Assembly: GCA_938045585.1 (NCBI GenBank)
Contig: CALIAU010000024.1
Coordinates: forward strand, 20,366 to 84,365
Direction: 5' to 3'
DNA length: 64,000 nt
Source: an uncultured Saprospiraceae bacterium
Lineage (GTDB): Bacteria > Bacteroidota > Bacteroidia > Chitinophagales > Saprospiraceae
In this document: in pieces, positions 29,667 through 37,774 of the stretch
How positions within the stretch are numbered: position 1 is the first letter of the stretch
How the letters are laid out: each line of letters starts with the position of its first letter
Position numbers and translations under genes: made by a program
Notes under the pieces: generated by a model
Told to the model about the DNA's origin: nothing
What the model saw: the letters and a program-made list of their open reading frames with translations, nothing else
Database searches by the model: none

Positions 29667-29802
29667 TTAGATTACTCCATGTGTTCCTCCGTTTCATAGA
29701 TGCTATTTTCTTAAACAATAAGATCTCCCGGTTCATATGTTTGAAATCTAGTTACTAGACAGAGTGCACAGTTACTTGTTTAAAAGTCCAATTAAGACCA
29801 AA

Positions 29803-29930
29803 GGCCACGCAGGGGCCGCGCGTGAGTGGCCTGCCTGCGTGCGCACGCAGGCAGGTGGTAGCAGGCCGTAGGCGTCCAAAGGACCTAGCTGCGGACGACA
29901 CGACCAGTTTTCCATGAAAACTGGGCACGC
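29803..29930. repeat. GC-rich palindromic cluster (REP-like) in a 327-bp gap
   Basis: Between the DUF3667 gene and the next gene lie a GGCCAC...GTGGCC stem (29803-29832), a perfect 26-bp palindrome (29830-29855, arm CCTGCCTGCGTGC) and a perfect hairpin (CCAGTTTTC 29904-29912 with GAAAACTGG 29916-29924, loop CAT), then GGCACGCCC. The base composition is far richer in G+C than the surroundings. The core matches the repeats at 9934 and 62317. Nothing coding is seen elsewhere in the gap. Confidence 0.75.
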
Positions 29931-29993
29931 CCTAAAGATCAAACTGATAACTATCTCAATAAAATGTTTAACTTCATAGTACAAGACCAAACT

Positions 29994-30929
29994 ATGTTCA
30001 AACAAGTATTGACTCTATTATTACTACTCTGCTTTCTTACTATGACTTACGCGCAAGACCGTGTGAGTTTGTTTCCTTATTGGAAAAAAGGGGATGTCCG
30101 GAAACTTCTAATATCAGAAGGTTTTATAGATTATGAAGACGACAAGGTGATTAAAAAAGAAGTGGAGAAAAATACTGTTATTATCTCTGTAAAAAATGAG
30201 ACGGATACAAGCTATCTGATTGAATGGAAATGGACAGAGTATGAAATCGATAGATTACATGTGGAAGTGGATGAAGAAGATGCGGCCATAGACTCAAGAA
30301 TTGAGGATATGTTTGAAGAAATTCCTATCCTTTTTGAAATTGACGAATCTGGGAATTATAAACATATCGTGAATTATGAAGAGCTTATAAAAATGGCGAA
30401 AGATAGTCTTACGCTGCTTATGATGGAAGATTTAGCAGAGGATGAAACGGAAGAAGATGTAGAGATGATGATGGAGCTCATTTTAAGTTCAGACCTTATG
30501 CGTGACCAACTAGAACGTGAAATCTATAACTACCATTATTATTTTGCAAACACCTTCCCTACGGATACTATTATGGAATATCAAGAACTGATTGAAAATG
30601 AAAAAGGGTTAGAAAATATTCCTGCGACTGGTATTGTGAAGATATTTTTAACTGAAGAAAATATGGGTCTACATATTAATGACACCAAGACTCTTGACTC
30701 AAAAGCTTTGGGCGCAAACATGTTACTATTAGGCGAACTCATCGAGGACGATGAGATGAAAGATGCCTTTAGTTCAAAAATAAAAAATAAGCCTATTGAG
30801 GTTAGGCAAATAGAAAACTACACGTACAATTTTGAGACAGGTTGGCTTAAGCTATATGAGCATATCCGTGTACAAAAATCAGAAAACAAGAGAAAAGAAA
30901 GCTTTCTACGCATGGAAGGTCTAGAGTAA
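29994..30929 (+). CDS. Exported acidic protein of unknown function
   Basis: I do not recognise a family. The 311-residue product from the ATG at 29994 begins with a clean signal peptide (MFKQVLTLLLLLCFLTMTYAQ). A start at 29964 is possible but would place ten residues before the signal. The mature protein is acidic, with runs such as AEDETEEDVEMMMEL near the middle, and predicted alternating strands and helices. The sequence SLFPYWKKGDVRKLLISEG near the N-terminus resembles other Bacteroidota exported proteins, but I cannot name them. A second small gene follows 22 bases later in another frame. Confidence 0.65.
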   Translation: MFKQVLTLLLLLCFLTMTYAQDRVSLFPYWKKGDVRKLLISEGFIDYEDDKVIKKEVEKNTVIISVKNETDTSYLIEWKWTEYEIDRLHVEVDEEDAAIDSRIEDMFEEIPILFEIDESGNYKHIVNYEELIKMAKDSLTLLMMEDLAEDETEEDVEMMMELILSSDLMRDQLEREIYNYHYYFANTFPTDTIMEYQELIENEKGLENIPATGIVKIFLTEENMGLHINDTKTLDSKALGANMLLLGELIEDDEMKDAFSSKIKNKPIEVRQIENYTYNFETGWLKLYEHIRVQKSENKRKESFLRMEGLE

Positions 30930-30951
30930 TGCGGGTATTCCAACTTAGTCA

Positions 30952-31443
30952 TTGAAAACGGATACATTGGAACCTTTAGAAATAGACGGAAATGCAGACT
31001 TAGACATTGAAGATGTTGCCTTATTAGGTGGGCGTTTTGGCATCTTGGAAAAGTTAAGAATGGGTGGTCATGGGTCCACAAAAATAATTTACAAATCTGG
31101 TATTCCGCATTTTGATAAAGTTGATAGAAATATTGATGGGGAAACTCCCTTTGTCAGTTTCGAAATTATGAGAAAGGTGCTCATACTTCGATTAAATCAA
31201 AATCAAAGAGTAGCCGCTGTTGCCATGCACATGGAAGAATTGCAGACAATTGACTTATATGCGATAGATAGCACAGAAACAATGCAACAACAAAGCAAAG
31301 AGGTAGATCCAAAGTATGCATTGGCTTTAATTACTCAGAATGCAGAAGTTCACTTTATCGTAACAAAATATTCTTTTGACAGCATACGTAAGTTTTTTAG
31401 TAAGGCTTACTTTGAGAATAGACTGCGGGTACGGATTGATTAA
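30952..31443 (+). CDS. Hypothetical protein, TTG start
   Basis: Unrecognised 163-residue protein without signal peptide or membrane helix. The open frame starts after a stop at 30946-30948, and TTG at 30952 is the first possible start; the first in-frame ATG lies about 35 codons in. It contains the acidic NADLDIEDVALLGG and predicted strands. It may be translated with the preceding gene, because only 22 bases separate them. It converges on the GH113-like gene with 4 bases between stops. Coding potential is moderate. Confidence 0.5.
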   Translation: MKTDTLEPLEIDGNADLDIEDVALLGGRFGILEKLRMGGHGSTKIIYKSGIPHFDKVDRNIDGETPFVSFEIMRKVLILRLNQNQRVAAVAMHMEELQTIDLYAIDSTETMQQQSKEVDPKYALALITQNAEVHFIVTKYSFDSIRKFFSKAYFENRLRVRID

Positions 31444-31447
31444 AAGT

Positions 31448-32518
31448 TTACTTGGAAAACTCCTTGCGTATAAGATCGTAAGCAGGTTTACCCTGTGGTG
31501 TGAAATCTACATTCTGCTTCCCTCTTCTACTATCTTCTCCAGGATTATAATCACTGCGCATTTGCCAAATGTGTACGCCTGCAAACCATGATTTTTTCCA
31601 TACCGTATTAAAAAAAGCTGCGTAGCAATTGACCTGTGTTTCAAGAGACAAATTTTCTTTTTCCTCTTCGCTATAGTCTATCCATTCCCAGGGAGTAACT
31701 CCACTGTCTACCGTACTCTTATAGCCCATCTCAGTAAATAAAATAGGTCTACTCCATTTGTCGCTCATTCCCTTGAGAGAGGCGGTATACTTTTCCCAAC
31801 CCTTCTCTAATTCTTCTACAGAAGGATTTAGTTGTTTAGTCAAGGGAAAGTAAGCTTGAATTCCAATATAATCTAATTTATCCCAAAACGATATATCTTC
31901 AAATTCGTCATGCCAATTTGCTGCGTAGGTAATCTTTCCTGAATAGATGGTGCGTACTTCTTCAATAAGAGACAACCAAAACTCTGGTTTTTCTTTTGTC
32001 AACCTAGACAGTTCAGCTCCTATGCAAAACATTTCAGTATTTGTGCGTTCCGCTATTTCAGCATATCTAATAATAAAATCCCTATAATCTGATTTCCAAG
32101 ACTCCCATGCCTTCTCATCTGGTGGGAAAATATCTGAGCGCCATTTTCCAGAAGGAGGATTATGTAACCAGATATGGGGTTTTAAAAAGACTTTTAATCC
32201 TGCCTCATGCGCTGTTTCAATGCGCGCGGTCCATCGCTCATTTCTTTGTACTAGAGCTGTACTATCTCCTCTATTATGTCTAATATTTGGACTATCAAAA
32301 TCGCTTTGCGAAGCATACGGCACATAGCTAACCCACTCTATATTTGCTTCTACAAAGGCCTGTATATTAAAGGAGTCTACCCTACCAAATACATGCGTTC
32401 CCTTTTGCTTTTCTCCATATATAACTGTCCTTGTCTTTAGCTCTGTATTATAGCAGCTAGTTGCAACTAGGGCAATTAATAGGATAGATATTATAGATAC
32501 ATTCTGAATACAATTCAT
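31448..32518 (-). CDS. GH113-like glycoside hydrolase lipoprotein
   Basis: Predicted TIM-barrel glycosidase of 356 residues, resembling family GH113 (beta-mannanase-like). The acid/base candidate is the Glu in MFCIGAEL and the nucleophile candidate is the Glu in ILFTEMGY. The substrate-binding aromatic patterns KPHIWL, YAANWHDEF and YIGIQAYFPL are present. The best start is ATG at 32518: it gives a lipoprotein signal (IISILLIALVATSC, Cys near 18), whereas an upstream start would add 32 residues ahead of it. Anchoring in the outer membrane is inferred. Substrate unproven. It diverges from the next lipoprotein gene. Confidence 0.75.
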   Translation of the reverse strand: MNCIQNVSIISILLIALVATSCYNTELKTRTVIYGEKQKGTHVFGRVDSFNIQAFVEANIEWVSYVPYASQSDFDSPNIRHNRGDSTALVQRNERWTARIETAHEAGLKVFLKPHIWLHNPPSGKWRSDIFPPDEKAWESWKSDYRDFIIRYAEIAERTNTEMFCIGAELSRLTKEKPEFWLSLIEEVRTIYSGKITYAANWHDEFEDISFWDKLDYIGIQAYFPLTKQLNPSVEELEKGWEKYTASLKGMSDKWSRPILFTEMGYKSTVDSGVTPWEWIDYSEEEKENLSLETQVNCYAAFFNTVWKKSWFAGVHIWQMRSDYNPGEDSRRGKQNVDFTPQGKPAYDLIRKEFSK

Positions 32519-32638
32519 CGGTGCGAAAATAGTATAATCTTGTGTAATTATAGTTTTGTCTGATAGAAGAAGCCAAAGAGTTAGTCGAAAATCATTAGGT
32601 CGTATCCTTTGCAAGTTAATTTTTCACATCTTAGTAAT

Positions 32639-33400
32639 ATGAAATACACCATAAGCACCTTCCTTGTTCTTTATATGCTCCTATGTAGTGCCTGCCAGTC
32701 CAAATCCTCTGAGCCAAGTACTATCGCTAACAAAAATATCACAAGTCCAATTTTAGGAACAGCTGATACAGAGTCAAAAATAATTGCAGATAAGATCATG
32801 GCAGCAAATGGTGGACAGGCAGCCTGGGATGCAACACGCTATATTCAGTGGAATTTCTTTGGTGCTAGGAAACACATTTGGGATAAGAAAACCAACGATC
32901 TAATAATTGAAGGAATCAAAGATGAGTTTCTCATAAAAATGAATCTTGATAACATGCAAGGATCTGTGTTGTACAATGGTATACAGCATACAGAGCTTGA
33001 CTCATTAAAAAAGTACCTTGGAAAAGGAAAACAAATGTGGAATAATGATTCATACTGGCTGCTTATGCCATTTAAACTAAGAGACGAGGGAGTGACACTC
33101 CGTTATCTTGGTAAGACAACGATTGCGGGAAAGGAGGGCTATGAAAAAATAGAAATGACATTTGCACAGGTAGGTGACACTCCTGATAATAAATATCACA
33201 TTACTATAGACCCAGAGACACATAGAATAATTCAATGGGAATTCTTTCCAAAGGCTACAGATGAAAAATCCAGATTCACTACTCCTTGGGAAAACTATGT
33301 CCAGTATGGAAAAATTTGGTTATCCGACAGTCGTGGTGAGGGATATGAGCTTACTGATATCAAAGTAGACACAGCTGAACTAGCAGATGCATTTAAATAA
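32639..33400 (+). CDS. Lipoprotein of unknown function, possibly LolA-like
   Basis: Exported lipoprotein of 253 residues. The signal MKYTISTFLVLYMLLCSAC places the lipidated Cys at residue 19. ATG at 32639 is chosen over one 30 bases upstream because it starts directly at the signal. The body begins IMAANGGQAAWDATRYIQWNFFG and continues with beta strands and a ITIDPETHRIIQWEFFPKA segment, which recalls the lipoprotein-localisation/outer-membrane-lipid carrier fold; this is a weak resemblance. Its function is not known. Confidence 0.6.
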   Translation: MKYTISTFLVLYMLLCSACQSKSSEPSTIANKNITSPILGTADTESKIIADKIMAANGGQAAWDATRYIQWNFFGARKHIWDKKTNDLIIEGIKDEFLIKMNLDNMQGSVLYNGIQHTELDSLKKYLGKGKQMWNNDSYWLLMPFKLRDEGVTLRYLGKTTIAGKEGYEKIEMTFAQVGDTPDNKYHITIDPETHRIIQWEFFPKATDEKSRFTTPWENYVQYGKIWLSDSRGEGYELTDIKVDTAELADAFK

Positions 33401-33427
33401 TAATCTTAAATAGTTAAATGGAAGTAT

Positions 33428-36400
33428 CTATCGGATGATAGAGACATTTCCTTTAGCCGTATAACGAAGATCATTTGGACATACAACATTCAGCGTATAT
33501 CCATAGGCATCTGGTGGCAATTCTTCTCCACGATATTTTCCATCCCAGCCTCTGGATTGGTCTGCACTAACGAATATCTGTTCGCCCCATCTATCGTAGA
33601 TAACTAGACGCATTTCTTTGATAAAATTACTTCGAACAAAGAGTACATCATTTACATTATCTCCATTAGGAGAAAATGCATTAGGAATAAAGACATCCGT
33701 TTCATCGCACTGAGGTTGGCGCACCTCTATTGGGAATTCTGCAAAGGCATCACAGCCAAACTGATCCACAGCGGTTACCGAAATAACAATATCTTCTGTA
33801 GGTGAGACTAATATACTCTCTCCTACATCACCCGTGCTCCACGTATACGTAACACCATCCAATGGACTATCTATGAAGAGCTCAATAGTATCGCAGAGAT
33901 AGATGAAATTAGAATCTGCTGCAATTTCCACATCAATATTAGACACCTGTGTAATGAGAGATAGTGTATCTCCACAAGCAAACGCATCCAGTAGAATTGC
34001 AGTAAATATTTCTTCGCCCTCAGGACTTACCTCTATTGTATTACCCTGTCCTATTTTATCTCCATCCGCATTAAACCACATGATACTGTCTTGCAAGATA
34101 TTTGCATTGGCACTTAACAAAACAGAGCCCCCTTCACAATTGACTACTGTGTCTTGGTCTGCTGTAAGTTCAGGTACAATATCTAAATTAAAGCTTTCAG
34201 AAATCGGTAAGGGTGCACATATAGAATCTAAGGAACTGAGTGTGACGGTGTACATTCCCAAAGATGGGTAGGTATAACAAACTGCCTCTAAGGTAGAGGT
34301 ATCGGTATCAATACCATCCACGCCAAAATCCCAAAGGAAACTATAGGCAAATTGGTTGGTGTTTTCAAAACAAACTGTCAGTTCTCCACATTCTTCAATG
34401 CTGAAGTTAAAAGACATTTGTTCATTAATCATACCCAGATTAAAGTCTACCATAACTGTGCTATCACAAGCATATTGATTCGTTACTGAGGCTGTAAGTG
34501 TAAAATTCGTTTCGCCCGGTAAAAAGCTAATTAATGGTGCATTGGAGTCGGCATCCGCAAGAATATGTGGATCGTCTTCCCATTGCACATCTATTAGCTG
34601 TAAGCTGTCGTTATTTAAAATTGTGTAACGAATGGTATCGCCAACACAGAGTTCAACAGGTGAGATTGCAGTTATATCCACTTTGAATGTAGAAGCATCA
34701 AATACTTCTGTGTATTCTGCCACACAGCCATTCCCAAAGTATAAGAAATTAGTAACTGTTAAAACATCTGTTGGTAGAAGGTCAATTTGTTGTGGTAAAC
34801 TGTTATAGTTAGTTGTCATTCCATTTAACTCCACTACCCATATGCTAGAATCAATTGGTGTCAGCGGAGAAATAATATTTTCATCGATGATTGTAGCAGT
34901 ATATACATCTGCATCACAATCCTCAATTGTAAGCCCTATATCCTGGATAGGAAAGGCATCTTCAGTATCAAATTCAAAGTCCAAATTAAGGTTACAATTT
35001 GGCCCTAAGTCAACATCTACATTAATTAATATTTGCTCATTCATAGAAACTGGAAAGACTATGATTTCTCCATTCGCTTGGTAGGTATCTGTACCTACCG
35101 TAACAAACCAATCTATACTTTCTGGCGTATACCCCCCTGTAACTACTAGCGTCGCCGCTATTAAATAATCATCTCCTGTTACATCGCAAGACACAATTGC
35201 CAAGTCTACATCAAACATGGGCTCTACGACTGGAATAATCGTAGCAGAATCAGATCGAATAACACAGTTATTATCAAATTCTACTTCTAATGATATCGCA
35301 ATCTCTTCACCGAATGCTGTATTTATTAATAATGGGTCGCCAATAAATTCTGTGCTTACACCATCTATTTCATAGGTCCATGTAACCGAACTTACATTCG
35401 CACCCGCTAGGACACTTGTGTTCATAAATTCTATAACTACGTCTCCGTTAGGATCAGAACAATCTAATAAGGTATAGCTGAAACTTGGGTCTGGCAAAAT
35501 ATCATCAAGATTAATGATTTCCGATTTTTCTAACCAGCAAAGGTCAGAAATCTGAAAACCATAATGAATCTCCAATTCATCTGATACATTCACAACGAAA
35601 GGCGGAGGTACACTTGAAAAATTACTTGTCACACCATTTATAACAACAACCCATTCTGGATTCATTAGCATTGTGCCTGACGGGACTGTACTAAGATCTA
35701 CAATCTGTAATTCAAATGAATCTTCCGTAGGACAAGATAAAAGTTCTACTTCGAAATCTATGTTTGGGACAAGCAAACTATCAATCAGAATAACTCTTGT
35801 GTTTTCTACAAAACAATCGTCACTAAGAAAGATACCTGCCGTCACTATCAAGCTATCGCCAAATGCTACAGAAACTGAGGGATTTTCTAATGAAGAATTT
35901 GTAATTAGACCATCATTTTCGATTGTCCAACTATAGCCAATAGGATCAATACCTGTAGGGTTAGACAGTTCGCTATCCAACAAAATATCATAACTATCTC
36001 CTTGACAGCCTACAAGTGAAGCTGTTATTATTACTTCTTGACTAAGAAGCTCCACATCAATCAGATCATCTGAGCTCACTACACAGCCATTCTCAAATCT
36101 CACATCTAAATTTGCCGTTACTAGATTAATATCAGTTACATCAATTGTTACTGTATCCACACTAAAATTCAAGAAATCTTGACCATTAAAAATTAACCAT
36201 TCGTAAGTATCTACATCTAAGCCAGTAGGATTATTTGAAATTACAGGATACAGGTTTACAATTGCTCCTGAGTTTGCACAACTGAAGCTATTGCCTGCTA
36301 TACTGCTTTGCGGTAGTAAGCTACCTTCAATTTCCATTTCTTGCGATAAGATACATCCCGTATCAAATTCTACTTCTAAGACAATTGTCGTACTTACATT

Positions 36401-37774
36401 TGCTAAACTTACATTTACAGATGGACCCGTAAAGTTCATAATTGTGCCATCGGAATCAATGGACCAATTCCACCCTACTATATTTTCTCCTGGATTTAAT
36501 CCACTTGAAATATCTAAAAGACTCAGTTGCACCATCTCGTCATCACAGGATAGAATACTGACTTCAAAGTCTACTTCATAATCTCTATCAAAGACTGGAA
36601 TCTCTATACTCGTAATTACCTCACACATATCTAAGTCACGTCTTTCGATAAGAGTAAGAGTATATAATCCTTCTTCGGGAAAAACTAAGCTAGCCTCTTC
36701 ATTCACAAAATTTACTGTGAATGTGCCTGTTTCGTTTGCAATTATCCATTCGTAGTTATCCCCATTATTATCTGGACCACGTTCGAAGGTAAATCCTAGG
36801 GTATCACAATTATTTTCAAAGGGCGCTATCTCAGCAATCAAAGGATCTAAGCATAGGCGCGTATTATATTCAAAATCTCTTTTATGTTCTGAGATCTTAA
36901 CCCCATCTCTATATTCTTCAACACAGACACCTACGAGATATTGTCCCACTACTTCAGGTCGTGCTGTGAGAGTACCTGTAACAGGGTCTATTTCTAGGGG
37001 TATCCCTGAGCCTAACAAATTATCTAAACCAAAGCCACTTGCCCAAACCACATCATCATACGGTGGTGGATAAGCAGGCTGTGGTCTTGGATCATCAAAT
37101 GTTGCTCCTGTACTTGGCGTGCACAATCTATATACTAAGGAATCACCGTCTGCATCTGTAGCAGAATGATCAAAGATCAAATCCTGCCCAGCACAGAGAT
37201 AGATATCTGGCCATGCCTTGAAGCTAGGAGCTGCATTACACAGACTTTGTCCTTCTTCTGTTAGTTCTATAAAGTAGGTTGAACCTGTTTCTAAGGGTTC
37301 TAAGATATTATTCAAGCTTACATTTCTACAACATCTTTGGTAGACAAATAAATATCCTTCCGGTCTAAAGTCTAATTCGACCTCACCCATATATCTTGAT
37401 TCATGGACACAGACAGGACTTCCTACCAATCCACAATTAGAATCTAAATCATTTGTAATCGTATCATCGCTCATGAACGGTAGAAACAACTCACCATTAT
37501 CTGCAAAGTCAGTCAAGAGCGTGCCATCTAAGGCATAGATAGCAATAGATGCTGGGTCATCAAAGTCCGCATCTGGATCTCCATTAAAACAATCTCTTCG
37601 TACAGTTAGCATTACTCTATAGGTATTGCCACCTAAACATACATAGGTAATATCTCCACCTACCACATGCGTCGCTTGCGCTTCTTGCGTAGGTAATAAA
37701 AGCATAACTATAGCAAAGCAAATGCTAAGGAATACTTTAGATAAAGTCGCTTGTATATTGTTATTTAGTCTCAC
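33428..37774 (-). CDS. Giant secreted adhesin-like protein with tandem modules and type B sorting domain (gliding-associated)
   Basis: Secreted surface protein of 1448 residues. The start is GTG at 37774; the signal peptide (about 12-35, SKVFLSICFAIVMLLLPTQEAQA) requires it. About seven tandem ~90-residue beta-rich modules lie roughly at residues 398-1030, each with a cysteine motif such as FEVSILSC, FEVELLSC or VDLAIVSC. A PKD-like module (FLWDFGVDGIDT) follows near 1140. The C-terminus is the gliding-associated type B sorting domain (FIPNAFSPNGDNVNDVLF...RWGEQIF...GWDGKYRG...PPDAYGYTL). The gene overlaps the PorE-like gene by 4 bases (GTGA), so the two are translationally coupled. It is probably exported by the type IX system with help from the adjacent PorP. 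Confidence 0.88.
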   Translation of the reverse strand: MRLNNNIQATLSKVFLSICFAIVMLLLPTQEAQATHVVGGDITYVCLGGNTYRVMLTVRRDCFNGDPDADFDDPASIAIYALDGTLLTDFADNGELFLPFMSDDTITNDLDSNCGLVGSPVCVHESRYMGEVELDFRPEGYLFVYQRCCRNVSLNNILEPLETGSTYFIELTEEGQSLCNAAPSFKAWPDIYLCAGQDLIFDHSATDADGDSLVYRLCTPSTGATFDDPRPQPAYPPPYDDVVWASGFGLDNLLGSGIPLEIDPVTGTLTARPEVVGQYLVGVCVEEYRDGVKISEHKRDFEYNTRLCLDPLIAEIAPFENNCDTLGFTFERGPDNNGDNYEWIIANETGTFTVNFVNEEASLVFPEEGLYTLTLIERRDLDMCEVITSIEIPVFDRDYEVDFEVSILSCDDEMVQLSLLDISSGLNPGENIVGWNWSIDSDGTIMNFTGPSVNVSLANVSTTIVLEVEFDTGCILSQEMEIEGSLLPQSSIAGNSFSCANSGAIVNLYPVISNNPTGLDVDTYEWLIFNGQDFLNFSVDTVTIDVTDINLVTANLDVRFENGCVVSSDDLIDVELLSQEVIITASLVGCQGDSYDILLDSELSNPTGIDPIGYSWTIENDGLITNSSLENPSVSVAFGDSLIVTAGIFLSDDCFVENTRVILIDSLLVPNIDFEVELLSCPTEDSFELQIVDLSTVPSGTMLMNPEWVVVINGVTSNFSSVPPPFVVNVSDELEIHYGFQISDLCWLEKSEIINLDDILPDPSFSYTLLDCSDPNGDVVIEFMNTSVLAGANVSSVTWTYEIDGVSTEFIGDPLLINTAFGEEIAISLEVEFDNNCVIRSDSATIIPVVEPMFDVDLAIVSCDVTGDDYLIAATLVVTGGYTPESIDWFVTVGTDTYQANGEIIVFPVSMNEQILINVDVDLGPNCNLNLDFEFDTEDAFPIQDIGLTIEDCDADVYTATIIDENIISPLTPIDSSIWVVELNGMTTNYNSLPQQIDLLPTDVLTVTNFLYFGNGCVAEYTEVFDASTFKVDITAISPVELCVGDTIRYTILNNDSLQLIDVQWEDDPHILADADSNAPLISFLPGETNFTLTASVTNQYACDSTVMVDFNLGMINEQMSFNFSIEECGELTVCFENTNQFAYSFLWDFGVDGIDTDTSTLEAVCYTYPSLGMYTVTLSSLDSICAPLPISESFNLDIVPELTADQDTVVNCEGGSVLLSANANILQDSIMWFNADGDKIGQGNTIEVSPEGEEIFTAILLDAFACGDTLSLITQVSNIDVEIAADSNFIYLCDTIELFIDSPLDGVTYTWSTGDVGESILVSPTEDIVISVTAVDQFGCDAFAEFPIEVRQPQCDETDVFIPNAFSPNGDNVNDVLFVRSNFIKEMRLVIYDRWGEQIFVSADQSRGWDGKYRGEELPPDAYGYTLNVVCPNDLRYTAKGNVSIIR

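Noticed and set aside
29772..30005. Minus-strand open frame in the repeat cluster
   Set aside because: Overlaps hairpins and the signal peptide region of the next gene; composition reflects the repeat.
29994..31443. One gene split by a frameshift
   Set aside because: The first frame ends normally, and the second frame has its own stop at 30946-30948 just before its TTG start; the signal peptide is only on the first. Two genes are favoured, though not proven.
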